From the NCBI GenBank assembly GCA_902373525.1, contig CABKMN010000038.1:1-22422 (forward strand): a DNA stretch of 22,422 nucleotides, in the 5' to 3' direction. Positions 1 through 6,866 of this stretch are shown here, one piece after another (position 1 is the first letter of the stretch; each line of letters begins with the position of its first letter). Below the pieces are notes generated by a model. The model did no database searches. It saw only the letters and a program-made list of their open reading frames with translations, and was not told the origin of the DNA. Source of the stretch: an uncultured Bilophila sp. (lineage in GTDB: Bacteria; Desulfobacterota; Desulfovibrionia; Desulfovibrionales; Desulfovibrionaceae). The position numbers and the translations under genes are program-made.

Positions 1-46
1 GGGAGGGGAAGGGGCGCCTTTTCCAAAAGGCGCCCCTTCCCCTCCC
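1..46 (-). terminator. Long 22-bp 3' hairpin after the metF-glycosyltransferase operon
   Basis: Bases 1-22 are perfectly complementary to bases 25-46, with only two bases between the arms. The outer arm is homopurine/homopyrimidine (G with a few A) and the inner part is GCGCC plus a T4/A4 step. It starts eight bases beyond the stop codon of the minus-strand glycosyltransferase, so it most simply marks the 3' end of that operon. There is no classic U-tract visible inside the window, so it may be a bidirectional terminator or an RNA-stabilising hairpin. Similar hairpins end aspS and other units in this window. Confidence 0.7.
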
Positions 47-53
47 CGATTCT

Positions 54-1085
54 CTATCGCTTCAACATGGCCAGAGCCCTGTCCGCGACGGGGCCGGGCA
101 GCATGCCGGTAAGGCAGCGGGGATCGGCGCAGTGGTTGCGGTTGCAGGGCTGGCAGGGCAGATTCAGGGCGATGTGGGCGTGCTCGGGCGCGGGGAAGGT
201 CCACGCCGGGCTGGTGGAGCCGAGCACGGTCAGGCTCGGCGTGCCTACGGCCACGGCGATGTGCCGGGGCGCGGAACAGTTGCCGATGTGCAGGTCCGCT
301 TCCGCGATGCAGGCCGCCATCTCGCGCAGGGAAAGCATCCGCGAGGGCAACAGCAGCGAATCGGCGGGGCACCGGCGGGCCAGTTCCCGAATCTCCTCTT
401 CTTCGCCGGGCCCCCAGAAGGGCAGGAACCGCAGGGAGGCGTCGCGCTCCGCGAGAAGCCGCACCAGCTCGGCATAGTGCGCGAGCGGCCAGCGGCGGGT
501 GGGCTGGCGGTGCGTGGGGTCCAGCGTGATCAGGCGCTGCGTGCCGGGCCGGAACTCCGTTTCCGCAAGCAGGGCCCGCGCTGCGGCGTGTTCTTGGTCC
601 GTCAGCCAGATGCGTGGCCGTTCGCCGTTCCATGTAATGCCGAGGGGGCGCAGCACGCTGGCCTTGCTCATGGCCGAATAGCCGTCGAGCATGCCGATGG
701 AGTGCGTGTACAAAAGGCGCGTATACCACGGCGGCGTGTAGGACAGCCGCACCGGCGCGCCGGAAAAGGCCACCACCCACCGGCAGCGCGGAAGCTGCTG
801 AAAATCGACCACCAGATCATACCCCGTCCGCGCCACCTTCCAGTACCACGCCAGCTCGCGGGGAAAGGTGTCGAGCGCCTTCTTGTCCAACGCCCAGACG
901 TGGTCGAGGTACGGGTTGTGCTCAAGGAGCGAGGCGCACTTCTTTTCCGTGAACAGGTGCAGTTCCGCTTCGGGATAACGTCGTTTGAGCAGCTCCAGCG
1001 AGGGCGTGGCGAGCACCACGTCCCCTATCTGACGAAGCTGACAGACGAGGATGCGCTTGGGCGAAAAGGTCGCGAGATCGATCAT
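54..1085 (-). CDS. Glycosyltransferase family 9 protein (heptosyltransferase-like)
   Basis: This 343-residue protein is a GT9-family enzyme, the family that transfers ADP-heptose or similar sugars onto LPS core or other acceptors on the cytoplasmic face of the inner membrane. The N-terminal Rossmann half starts with RILVCQLRQIGDVV (about residues 11-24), the typical GT9 opening. The C-terminal nucleotide-sugar half contains NCSAPRHIAVAVGTPSL (from about 269), matching the family pattern that usually reads TGPxHIAxAxGTP, so the usual TG is replaced by SA. A cysteine cluster follows (C311, C314, C319, C324), which could bind metal. I chose the ATG at 1085 because it lies one base after the metF stop codon, which implies translational coupling; an in-frame ATG 27 bases further upstream would overlap metF. 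The exact sugar and acceptor cannot be read from sequence. Confidence 0.88.
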   Translation of the reverse strand: MIDLATFSPKRILVCQLRQIGDVVLATPSLELLKRRYPEAELHLFTEKKCASLLEHNPYLDHVWALDKKALDTFPRELAWYWKVARTGYDLVVDFQQLPRCRWVVAFSGAPVRLSYTPPWYTRLLYTHSIGMLDGYSAMSKASVLRPLGITWNGERPRIWLTDQEHAAARALLAETEFRPGTQRLITLDPTHRQPTRRWPLAHYAELVRLLAERDASLRFLPFWGPGEEEEIRELARRCPADSLLLPSRMLSLREMAACIAEADLHIGNCSAPRHIAVAVGTPSLTVLGSTSPAWTFPAPEHAHIALNLPCQPCNRNHCADPRCLTGMLPGPVADRALAMLKR

Positions 1086-1086
1086 G

Positions 1087-1962
1087 TTACAGCGCGCCCA
1101 CTTCTTTCGCAATTTGCAGACACATGGAGGCCTTGTTCAGGGAGTAGAGATGGATGCCCGGCGCGCCGTTGTCCAGCAGGGTGCGGATTTGCCGCACGGC
1201 GAACTTGAGGCCCGCCTCGCGCACGGCTTCGGGGCCGCCCTTTTCGTTGGCCTCCTCCAGCGCAAGGTAGAGCTTGCCGGGAATGTTCGCGCCGCAGAGC
1301 GACAGAGTGCGGCGGATGGATTCGAGGCTCTGGATGGGCAGGATGCCGGGAATGACCGGGATGGACACGCCCATGTCGCTGAGGCGATCCACAAAATGGA
1401 AATACTCGCGCACGTCGAAGAAAAGCTGCGTCACCACGAAGTCCGCGCCTTCGCGGATTTTGGCCACGGTGTACCGCCAGTCGCTGGAGAAGCTCGGGGA
1501 TTCGGGGTGCGGGGCGGGATACCCGGCCACGCCGATGCCCATGTCGGGCTGGTGCGCCTTGGCGAAGCGCACGAGGTCGGCGGCATGGCGGAACTCCGAC
1601 GTTTCCCAGTCGATTTCCTGCCCCTTGGGGATGTCGCCGCGCAGGGCCAGCACGTTGTCCACCCCGTTCTCGCGCAGGCGCTGGAGGTACTGGGAGATGT
1701 ATTCCGGCGTCGCGCCCACGCAGGTCAGATGCGCCATCGTTTCAAGCTGGAACTGCTTTTTGAGGTGGGAAACGATTTCCAGCGTGGCGTCCTGACTGGA
1801 GCCGCCCGCCCCGTAGGTGACGGACGTGAACAGCGGTTCAAGCGGAAGCAGGCGTTCGACCGTCTTGAAGAAATCCGGCCACTGCACAGGGTCTTTCGGA
1901 GGGAAGAATTCAAAGGAATAGAAAGGCTTGTCCCTTTCCGCGATAAGCTGGCCGATATTCAT
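1087..1962 (-). CDS. metF: 5,10-methylenetetrahydrofolate reductase
   Basis: MetF is a flavin enzyme that reduces 5,10-methylene-THF to 5-methyl-THF, the methyl donor for methionine synthesis, in the cytoplasm. The 291-residue length matches the bacterial single-domain form. Signatures are FEFFPPK (residues 17-23, including the catalytic Glu at 18), SVTYGAGGS (47-55), AHLTC (77-81) and LALRGD (105-110, the conserved FAD/folate-binding Asp at 110). The ATG at 1962 is preceded by GAGG at good spacing and by a sigma-70-type promoter. The gene is first in a two-gene unit with a GT9 glycosyltransferase, a pairing with no obvious metabolic link; the one-base gap suggests co-expression only. No SAM-type riboswitch was recognised in the short leader. 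Confidence 0.96.
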   Translation of the reverse strand: MNIGQLIAERDKPFYSFEFFPPKDPVQWPDFFKTVERLLPLEPLFTSVTYGAGGSSQDATLEIVSHLKKQFQLETMAHLTCVGATPEYISQYLQRLRENGVDNVLALRGDIPKGQEIDWETSEFRHAADLVRFAKAHQPDMGIGVAGYPAPHPESPSFSSDWRYTVAKIREGADFVVTQLFFDVREYFHFVDRLSDMGVSIPVIPGILPIQSLESIRRTLSLCGANIPGKLYLALEEANEKGGPEAVREAGLKFAVRQIRTLLDNGAPGIHLYSLNKASMCLQIAKEVGAL

Positions 1963-2004
1963 GGGAACCTCGTTTCAATGGACTGTCGATATTTCGAGTT
2001 CTTC

Positions 2005-2033
2005 ATTCTATGCCGGATCGGCTTGAAGGGCAA
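2005..2033 (-). promoter_or_regulatory. Sigma-70-type promoter of metF
   Basis: On the minus strand TTGCCC (2033-2028) and TAGAAT (2010-2005) are separated by 17 bases, close to the consensus. The predicted transcription start is near 1998, giving a leader of about 35 bases before the metF ATG. The same -35 hexamer, TTGCCC, is found at recA. Confidence 0.65.
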
Positions 2034-2072
2034 CGGTTCCGGGACGACCCCGGACCGGTGGCCGAAATCGCG

Positions 2073-2101
2073 TTGCGACTTTGCCGGGATTACCGTAAAC
2101 T
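2073..2101 (+). promoter_or_regulatory. Sigma-70-type promoter of the glycosidase/PFK-2-like pair
   Basis: TTGCGA (2073-2078) and TAAACT (2096-2101) are 17 bases apart on the plus strand, 34 bases before the ATG of the exported glycosidase-like gene. The promoter is divergent from the metF promoter, with about 40 bases between the two -35 boxes. Confidence 0.5.
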
Positions 2102-2134
2102 CCCACCATCCGGGACAATGGAGACCGGAACGCC

Positions 2135-3160
2135 ATGACGCAGCACCTCTCTTTCTCCGTACGACATGCCGCATGCCGCATGGGGCGCGGCTCCGGTCTT
2201 CTGCCGTGGGTTCATGACGTGTGCCGTCGGCTGGTCCTGCTGGGAATATTGTTGCTGGCGGCGGCTCCGGCCCTTGCCGACGGAATGCCGTCCGAACGGG
2301 AGGACGGCGGCGACGCGCTCCGGAACGCGCTTGCCGCCGATCCGTTCGACATGCAGCTTTTGACCCCGTCCACGCCTCCGCTTCCTCCGCCGCCTCCGCA
2401 CTGGGCCTTCACCGAAATGCCCCCGTGGGAGGACCTCGAAGAGGGGCTTCAGCTCGGCCTGTTCCCCGCCCGGTTCAACGGCGGTGGGTCGTTTGAAATG
2501 GTGATCCTGCGCATCGATCCCGCGCGCTACGACTTTACCGTGGAAACCGCCTCGGCGGAGGGGCGGGCCCTGTCGCTCGGGGACTGGGCCACGCGCAAGG
2601 ATTTGGTCGCCGCGATCAACGCGAGCATGTATCTGCCCGACGGCGTCACCAGCACCGGCTATCTCCGGTCCGGGGAAACCGTGAACAACGGGCGCATCGT
2701 GTCCCGGTTCGGCGCGTTTTTCGTCGCGGGCGCGGATGACGAGTCCCTGCCCGGCGCGAACCTGCTGGACCGCTCCACGGACGACTGGGAAAACCTGCTT
2801 ACGCATTACAGGATGGTGGTGCAGAACTACCGCATGATCAGTTCGGAGCGGCACCTGCTCTGGAAGCCCGGCGGCCCCAGACATTCGATTTCCGCCGTGG
2901 GGCGCGACGGGACGGGGGCCATCCTGTTCATCCTGTGCCGCGAGCCGCTGACCGGCGTGGATTTCGGGACGTTGTTGCTGGCCCTGCCCATCGACGTCCG
3001 GCTGGTGATGTATACCGAAGGCGGCAGTCAGGCCGGGCTGCTCGTGCGGACGCAGGCGCGGCGCGACGTCTGGATGGGACGGTACTGGGCGGATTTTTGG
3101 GTTTCGGGGAGTCAGGGCGCGCCGCTGCCCAACGTGATCGGCGTCCGCCGCAGGCCGTAG
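2135..3160 (+). CDS. Exported phosphodiester glycosidase (NAGPA/DUF2233-like) family protein
   Basis: The 341-residue product resembles the phosphodiester glycosidase family, whose animal member uncovers mannose-6-phosphate and whose bacterial members mostly lack known substrates. Residues 33-44 are a hydrophobic signal core followed by ALA at 46-48, a likely signal peptidase I site, so the mature protein should be periplasmic. A proline-rich linker (about 78-88) leads into the catalytic-type domain (about 105-341), with the INASMY segment at 161-166, a SAVGRDG turn near 253-259 and YTEGGSQAG at 293-301. Family members usually have an Asp-Gly-Gly here, so the Glu is a variant. GGAG at 2120-2123 supports the ATG at 2135, although the leader ahead of the hydrophobic core is long. 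The gene lies 31 bases upstream of the PFK-2-like gene and probably shares its transcript. Confidence 0.78.
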   Translation: MTQHLSFSVRHAACRMGRGSGLLPWVHDVCRRLVLLGILLLAAAPALADGMPSEREDGGDALRNALAADPFDMQLLTPSTPPLPPPPPHWAFTEMPPWEDLEEGLQLGLFPARFNGGGSFEMVILRIDPARYDFTVETASAEGRALSLGDWATRKDLVAAINASMYLPDGVTSTGYLRSGETVNNGRIVSRFGAFFVAGADDESLPGANLLDRSTDDWENLLTHYRMVVQNYRMISSERHLLWKPGGPRHSISAVGRDGTGAILFILCREPLTGVDFGTLLLALPIDVRLVMYTEGGSQAGLLVRTQARRDVWMGRYWADFWVSGSQGAPLPNVIGVRRRP

Positions 3161-3191
3161 CCGCCCGCGGCGCGGACAAACGAGGAATGAC

Positions 3192-4394
3192 ATGAAGTTG
3201 TACGTTGCGATGGTGGGGTTGCCCGCCCGAGGGAAAAGCACGCTGGCGAAGCGCATCAAGTCCGGTCTGGAGCAGCAGGGCATCCGTACCGCCATTTTCA
3301 ACAACGGGCAGTTGCGCCGCATGCTGTTCGGGCTGGAGAGCGGTTCCGCCGAGTTCTTCAATCCCGATAACCTGCGCGCCCGCCGCCTGCGCGATCAGAT
3401 CACCCACCAGAACATGGAGCGCGCCCGCGCGTGGCTGGACGACGCCGGGGACGTGGCGATCATCGACGCGACCAACGGCACGATTGAGCAGCGCGTGGAC
3501 CTGAGCGCCACGCTTCGGGATCGGCCCATCCTGTTCATCGAATGCGTCAACGACGATCCGCTGTTGCTGGACGCCTCCATCCGCCGCAAGACCAAGTTGC
3601 CGGAGTTTTCCAACATGACGCAGGAGGAGGCTCTGGAGAGCTTCCGCAAGCGTCTGGCCTATTACGAGAGCGTGTACACGCCGGTACGCAAGGAACGCTG
3701 CTGGATTCGGGTGGACGCGGTGGACAGTTGCATTCAGGACGAGGCTCCGAGCAACGACCTGCCGTATTACGCCGCCATCCGCGACATCATTTCGTCCCGC
3801 TGGGTGCAGGACCTGTATCTCGTGCGGCACGGGGAAACCGAATACAACCGGGAAGGCCGTCTCGGCGGCGATCCCGCGCTGACCGCAAAGGGCGTCGAGC
3901 AGGCCGAAAAGCTGGCCGCGCATTTCGAGGGCGTGGACATCCCCTATATCTTCACCTCCACGAAGCAGCGTTCCGCCGAGACGGCGGCCCCGCTTCTGCG
4001 GACGCGCCCGAACACGATCAGCATGGCGCTCAGCGAGTTCGACGAGATCAACGCGGGCGTCTGCGAAGGGATGCGCTATTCGGATGTCCGCGAGGGCATG
4101 CCGCTGGAGTATGAGGCCCGCGCGCACAACAAGTACGGGTACATCTATCCCAACGGCGAGAGCTACGCGATGCTCAAGGAGCGCGTGGCGCGCGGCCTGC
4201 GGCGGGCGCTGTTCCTTTCCGGGGAGGGCACGCTGATGATCGTGGGGCATCAGGCCATCAACCGTACCCTGCTGTCGCTGTTCCTGTTTCAGCGGCCCAA
4301 CGACGTGCCCTATACCTACATTCCGCAGAACCAGTATTACCACATCACCATCACGCAGCGCCGCAAGCTGTTCGAGATGATCCGGTATGCGTAG
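3192..4394 (+). CDS. 6-phosphofructo-2-kinase/fructose-2,6-bisphosphatase-like bifunctional protein
   Basis: The 400-residue protein has the two-domain order of eukaryotic PFKFB enzymes, which make and destroy the glycolytic signal fructose 2,6-bisphosphate. The kinase half (about 1-200) has Walker A GLPARGKST (9-17), NNGQLRR (37-43), FNPDN (56-60), DATN (92-95) and a Y-x-x-V-Y-x-P segment (158-164), all lining up with the eukaryotic kinase. The histidine-phosphatase half (about 207-400) keeps RHGE (212-215, catalytic His213), DEINAGVCE (284-292, acid Glu285), NGESY (321-325) and GHQA (352-355, His353). The match runs through substrate-binding segments, not just generic P-loop and phosphoglycerate-mutase motifs, so it is stronger than for a chance fusion. 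GAGGA just before the ATG gives a good ribosome site. The actual substrate in this bacterium is unproven; a polynucleotide or other sugar kinase-phosphatase role remains possible. Confidence 0.87.
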   Translation: MKLYVAMVGLPARGKSTLAKRIKSGLEQQGIRTAIFNNGQLRRMLFGLESGSAEFFNPDNLRARRLRDQITHQNMERARAWLDDAGDVAIIDATNGTIEQRVDLSATLRDRPILFIECVNDDPLLLDASIRRKTKLPEFSNMTQEEALESFRKRLAYYESVYTPVRKERCWIRVDAVDSCIQDEAPSNDLPYYAAIRDIISSRWVQDLYLVRHGETEYNREGRLGGDPALTAKGVEQAEKLAAHFEGVDIPYIFTSTKQRSAETAAPLLRTRPNTISMALSEFDEINAGVCEGMRYSDVREGMPLEYEARAHNKYGYIYPNGESYAMLKERVARGLRRALFLSGEGTLMIVGHQAINRTLLSLFLFQRPNDVPYTYIPQNQYYHITITQRRKLFEMIRYA

Positions 4395-4411
4395 GATGCG
4401 GAGAGCCGATT

Positions 4412-4460
4412 GGGGAAGGTGAGAGGGACCCCTTTTCATAACGGTTCCTCCCCGTTTCCC
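4412..4460 (+). terminator. Imperfect 3' hairpin after the PFK-2-like gene
   Basis: GAGGGACC (4423-4430) pairs with GGTTCCTC (4443-4450), with one G-T pair, and outer purine (GGGGAA, 4412-4417) and pyrimidine (TTTCCC, 4455-4460) stretches can extend the stem. It begins with the same GATTGGGG motif as the hairpin behind aspS, so it looks like a degenerate member of the same hairpin family. No U-tract follows. Confidence 0.4.
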
Positions 4461-4516
4461 GAATCTGGCGGCGCGGCTCGTGCCCGTCCCCTTTCCGGGG
4501 CTTTCGTGTTTCTCGA

Positions 4517-4594
4517 ATCCCCGTTCATGATTGATGAATGCTAAATCGCCTACGCGGCGGACGGCCAGAATTCGCATCCCCGTTCATGAATTGA
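4517..4594. repeat. Two-copy direct repeat, 59 bases apart
   Basis: The 14-base string ATCCCCGTTCATGA occurs at 4517-4530 and again at 4576-4589. Each copy is followed by TTGA (with one extra A in the second) and preceded by a TTC..CG motif. The pair lies in the gene-free stretch between the PFK-2-like gene and the small cysteine-rich gene. Its role is unknown; it could be a regulator site or a remnant of a local duplication. Confidence 0.55.
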
Positions 4595-4648
4595 GGATGA
4601 AGGCGGAAGGCGCGGGAAGAACGGAAGAAGGCGTGCCGGGAGGCGGAA

Positions 4649-4909
4649 ATGAAGGAAGAGGGCGGGAAGGGTTCGTTTTGCACCTGCAACAATCCGGGGT
4701 GCGCCAAGCATCCGGGGAATCGGGGCGGGGAGTGTACGGCGTGCATCCGCAGCAACCTGAAGGGCCGGACGCTGCCGCGCTGTTTTTTCGCCAAGCTGAC
4801 GGGGGACATCGAAGGCATGACGGACTGGTCCTATGAGCGGTTCGCACGGCTGGTCTTCGAGCGGGCGGATGAGACGGAGTCCCTTGACAGCCGAGGCGGT
4901 TTCAGGTAA
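4649..4909 (+). CDS. Small cysteine-rich protein (DUF6485-like)
   Basis: This 86-residue protein has a cysteine pattern at residues 11, 13, 18, 29, 32 and 45, in the order CTC...C...CTAC...CFF, followed by a short helical tail. The C-x(4)-C...C-x-x-C...LPxCFF arrangement resembles DUF6485, a small family of unknown function in anaerobes. The cysteines suggest zinc or iron-sulfur binding, probably cytoplasmic because there is no signal peptide. A strong GGGAGG lies five bases before the ATG. The stop codon TAA (4907-4909) is part of the -10 box of the SRP RNA promoter, so the gene's end and the RNA promoter overlap. The family call is from memory of the motif; the gene itself is well supported. 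Confidence 0.72.
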   Translation: MKEEGGKGSFCTCNNPGCAKHPGNRGGECTACIRSNLKGRTLPRCFFAKLTGDIEGMTDWSYERFARLVFERADETESLDSRGGFR

Positions 4910-4912
4910 GAA
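4884..4912 (+). promoter_or_regulatory. Strong sigma-70 promoter of the SRP RNA
   Basis: A perfect TTGACA (4884-4889) and TAAGAA (4907-4912) are 17 bases apart. The promoter lies inside the last codons of the small cysteine-rich gene, whose TAA stop begins the -10 box. Transcription should start near 4919-4920, just before the first paired bases of the SRP RNA. Confidence 0.8.
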
Positions 4913-4924
4913 CACACATTCAAA

Positions 4925-5010
4925 GAGAGTCGGGCGGCGGTGGCGCCGCCAACCCCGCCAGGTTCGAAAGAAAGCAACGGTAACGGTTGTTCGCCGGGTG
5001 TCCGACTCTC
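4925..5010 (+). ncRNA. ffs: Signal recognition particle 4.5S RNA (small bacterial type)
   Basis: This RNA pairs with Ffh and targets nascent inner-membrane proteins to FtsY/SecYEG. Its ends pair perfectly (4925-4933 with 5002-5010, nine base pairs). The conserved apical domain is at about 4955-5000: a CCAGG strand, a GAAA tetraloop, then the asymmetric AAAGCA strand and an ACGGTAACGG segment. Most bacteria have GGUCC-GGAA-GGAAGCA here. In this RNA one C-G pair of the apical stem has become U-A on both sides, and the loop is GAAA, still a GNRA loop, so the structure is kept by covariation. A strong promoter precedes it and an intrinsic terminator starts two bases after it. At roughly 86 nucleotides it lacks the Alu domain, as expected for a Gram-negative. 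Confidence 0.93.
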
Positions 5011-5011
5011 A

Positions 5012-5041
5012 AAAAGCGCAAGCCTTCGGGTTTGCGCTTTT
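5012..5041 (+). terminator. Intrinsic terminator of the SRP RNA
   Basis: A 13-bp stem (5012-5024 with 5029-5041, one G-T pair) is capped by a TTCG tetraloop. The 3' arm ends in TTTT and a short T-rich stretch follows. The 5' arm begins with A-rich sequence, so the hairpin could also act on the opposite strand. Confidence 0.88.
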
Positions 5042-5043
5042 CG

Positions 5044-5362
5044 TTTATGAACAAGGCGTTGCACGGTTGATGAAAGGGCTTATGACGCCCGATGGCTTTG
5101 CAGGGGCGGACGTGTCCGGCCTTCGGGAGCCGGACGGTGCGGAACCGTTTGCGGTGATGGCTTTTCAGCCGCTGTCGCATCGATTTTTTTGAATGCACCA
5201 TGCCTACAGGGCGTCAATGTCGTCCCATGACAGGACCCAAATGTTTTCTTCATTGCGGAAAGCGGAGAAGGGAACGAGCCGTTCGGAACCGCCCGGTTTC
5301 CTGTTGAAAGAACCGTCAAATCCTTTTTCGGATGAAACTGTGGAAAAGCGTCGCCGGAGGGA
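5044..5362. other. Gene-free stretch between SRP RNA and GNAT gene
   Basis: I see no convincing complete gene here. A 7-bp hairpin (GTCCGGC at 5114-5120 with GCCGGAC at 5129-5135) is present without a U-tract. On the minus strand, 5204 to about 5345 reads as an open, protein-like C-terminal tail ending in WDDIDAL and a stop, but it has no start signal and runs into the antisense of the GNAT gene, so it may be a gene remnant. Confidence 0.4.
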
Positions 5363-5815
5363 ATGGCCGTGCATCAGGTTGTCGTCGGATATGCCGTGGA
5401 CGCGGACGTCGAAGCGTGGATGGAACTGGCGGAACGGGTGCGGGACGCGTTTCCCGGCCTGGCGCTGGATGCGTACCGCGAGACGCTGCGGCGGGCCGTC
5501 GCGGACGGGCGGGCGTTGTGCGCGAAGGACGGGGAGGCTCTCGTCGGCGTGCTTTTGCTGTCCGATCAGCACAACGGCATCGGTTTTCTCGCCGTCCATC
5601 CCCGGAACCGGGGGCGCGGCGTGGCCTCGGCCCTCGTCCGCAGGATGCTGGAAGTGCTCCCCGCCGGTGAGGACGTCCATGTGACCACCTACCGGGAAGG
5701 CGATCCCCTCGGCATCGCCCCGCGCGCCTTCTACAAGCGCCTCGGGTTTGAGGAAGGCGAGCTCGTCACCCGTTACGGCTACCCTTGCCAGCGGTTCGTA
5801 CTGCGGCGCGGTTGA
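5363..5815 (+). CDS. GNAT-family N-acetyltransferase
   Basis: The 150-residue product has the Gcn5-related N-acetyltransferase fold, which moves an acetyl group from acetyl-CoA to an amine. The acetyl-CoA-binding motif A is IGFLAVHPRNRGRGVASALVRRML (about residues 73-96), with the RGRGVA loop that contacts the pyrophosphate. Motif B is the AFYKRLGFEEGE segment near 121-132. The substrate, a small molecule or a protein, cannot be told. GGAGG (5356-5360) is only two bases from the ATG at 5363 but eight from the in-frame GTG at 5369, so the true start may be the GTG. The gene stands before the frameshifted GyrI-like gene, with about 95 bases between, and the two probably share the terminator at 6587. 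Confidence 0.87.
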   Translation: MAVHQVVVGYAVDADVEAWMELAERVRDAFPGLALDAYRETLRRAVADGRALCAKDGEALVGVLLLSDQHNGIGFLAVHPRNRGRGVASALVRRMLEVLPAGEDVHVTTYREGDPLGIAPRAFYKRLGFEEGELVTRYGYPCQRFVLRRG

Positions 5816-5910
5816 GATGGGGCGGCGGGACGGTTGCCGCTGCGGGCGGACGGCCCCGCATCATGAGGGAGGGCAGGCCCGCCTGCCGGAGCGACGTTCG
5901 GGAGGTGTTT

Positions 5911-6536
5911 GTGCCATACGAATGGAAGAAAAGCGAAAAGGCGTTGTACCTTCCCCGAGCCGTTCCCGCACAGGTCACGGTTCCCGAGCAGGCCTTTTTC
6001 AGGATACGCGGGGAAGGGAACCCCAACGGCGAGGCGTTCCGCGAGGCGTCGGCGTCCTGTATTCCCTGTCGTACGCCGTCAACATGCTGCCGAAGAAGGG
6101 GGAGGCCCCGGAAGGCCGGCATGCGTATGCGGTGTTCCCGCTGGAAGGCGTGTGGAACACGGCGGAACCGGTGCCGCCGGGAGCGGTCCTCAACAAGGAT
6201 GCCCTGCGCTCCACGCTGATGATCCGCCAGCCGGATTTTGTGACGGACGGGCTTGCCGCGCGGGGCATCGCCGCGACGAACGGGAAAAAGCCGCACCCTC
6301 TCTACGAGTCGGTTTCTTTCGGGCGCTGGAACGACGGCCTGTGCGTGCAGATGCTCCACGTCGGCCCGTATGACGCCGAACCCGAACGTTTCAGCCTGAT
6401 GCAAACGTATTGTGCGGAACACGGATTGCGGCGCGTCTCGGGCTGGCATCGGGAAATAGACCTTTCGGATGCCCGCAGGACCGATCCGGCGCGTCTGAAA
6501 ACGGTATTGCGGTTCCGCGTGGAGGCGTGTGCCTGA
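5911..6536 (+). pseudogene. GyrI-like small-molecule-binding domain protein, frameshifted
   Basis: The reading frame encodes a protein of the GyrI-like (AraC effector-binding-like) family, stand-alone form, often about 200 residues. A GTG at 5911, five bases after GGAGG, opens VPYEWKKSEKALYLP and runs to GNPNGEAFRE near 6045. The family continuation VGVLYSLSYAVNMLPKKG appears in another frame from 6048. Restoring one base between 6043 and 6048 gives a single 208-residue protein ending at 6536 with the expected IRQPDFVT, GLCVQMLHVGPYD and HREIYL-like (HREIDLSDARRTDPARLKTVLR) segments. As given, translation leaves the family after about 45 residues and stops at 6219. The rest is intact with no other lesion, so the break is recent or a sequencing error. 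Bases 5872-5887 can form a small hairpin in the leader. Confidence 0.85.
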
Positions 6537-6586
6537 GCGAGACTCCTCCATGCCGTTTTTCCTGTTCTTCGTTACTGAAAGATCAC

Positions 6587-6614
6587 AAAAGGGACTCCGG
6601 GGAGTCCCTTTTTT
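6587..6614 (+). terminator. Intrinsic terminator after the GNAT/GyrI-like unit
   Basis: AAAAGGGACTC (6587-6597) pairs perfectly with GAGTCCCTTTT (6602-6612) around a CGGG loop, and the T-run continues to 6614. This is a textbook rho-independent terminator on the plus strand. Confidence 0.92.
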
Positions 6615-6807
6615 CTGGGCCGCGTCCAACGTCCCGATTGACCGAACAGCCCCGGCAGGCAAGCCGATGGCTTCTCCGCGCCGCTTCGGTTTTCCACGGC
6701 CCCGAATCTCTCCCTGAAAAACGGAAAACCGGGGACAGGGTCCGGTAAGGTCAAAAGGCTCGGGAAGGAGAGGGAAGGCCGCAGGCCGTGCGACAGGGTT
6801 GGAAGAA

Positions 6808-6853
6808 GAGGAGGAAACGCGGGGCACTCCCTTTTTCGGAACGTTTCCTCCTC
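6808..6853 (-). terminator. 3' hairpin after alaS
   Basis: GAGGAGGAAACG (6808-6819) pairs perfectly with CGTTTCCTCCTC (6842-6853), with 22 bases between that include a T5. It begins 14 bases past the alaS stop on the minus strand, followed by TTCTTCC, a poor U-tract. On the plus strand CCTTTTT follows, so it may work in both directions against the convergent unit. The purine-rich arm resembles the other long hairpins in the window. A further 9-bp inverted repeat (6687-6695 with 6723-6731) lies in the same gap. Confidence 0.6.
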
Positions 6854-6866
6854 CCTTTTTCGCATG

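Noticed and set aside
2041..2134. A riboswitch between the divergent metF and glycosidase-like genes
   Set aside because: The structured-looking DNA lies upstream of the metF promoter, and I could not match it to SAM, cobalamin or other riboswitch cores.
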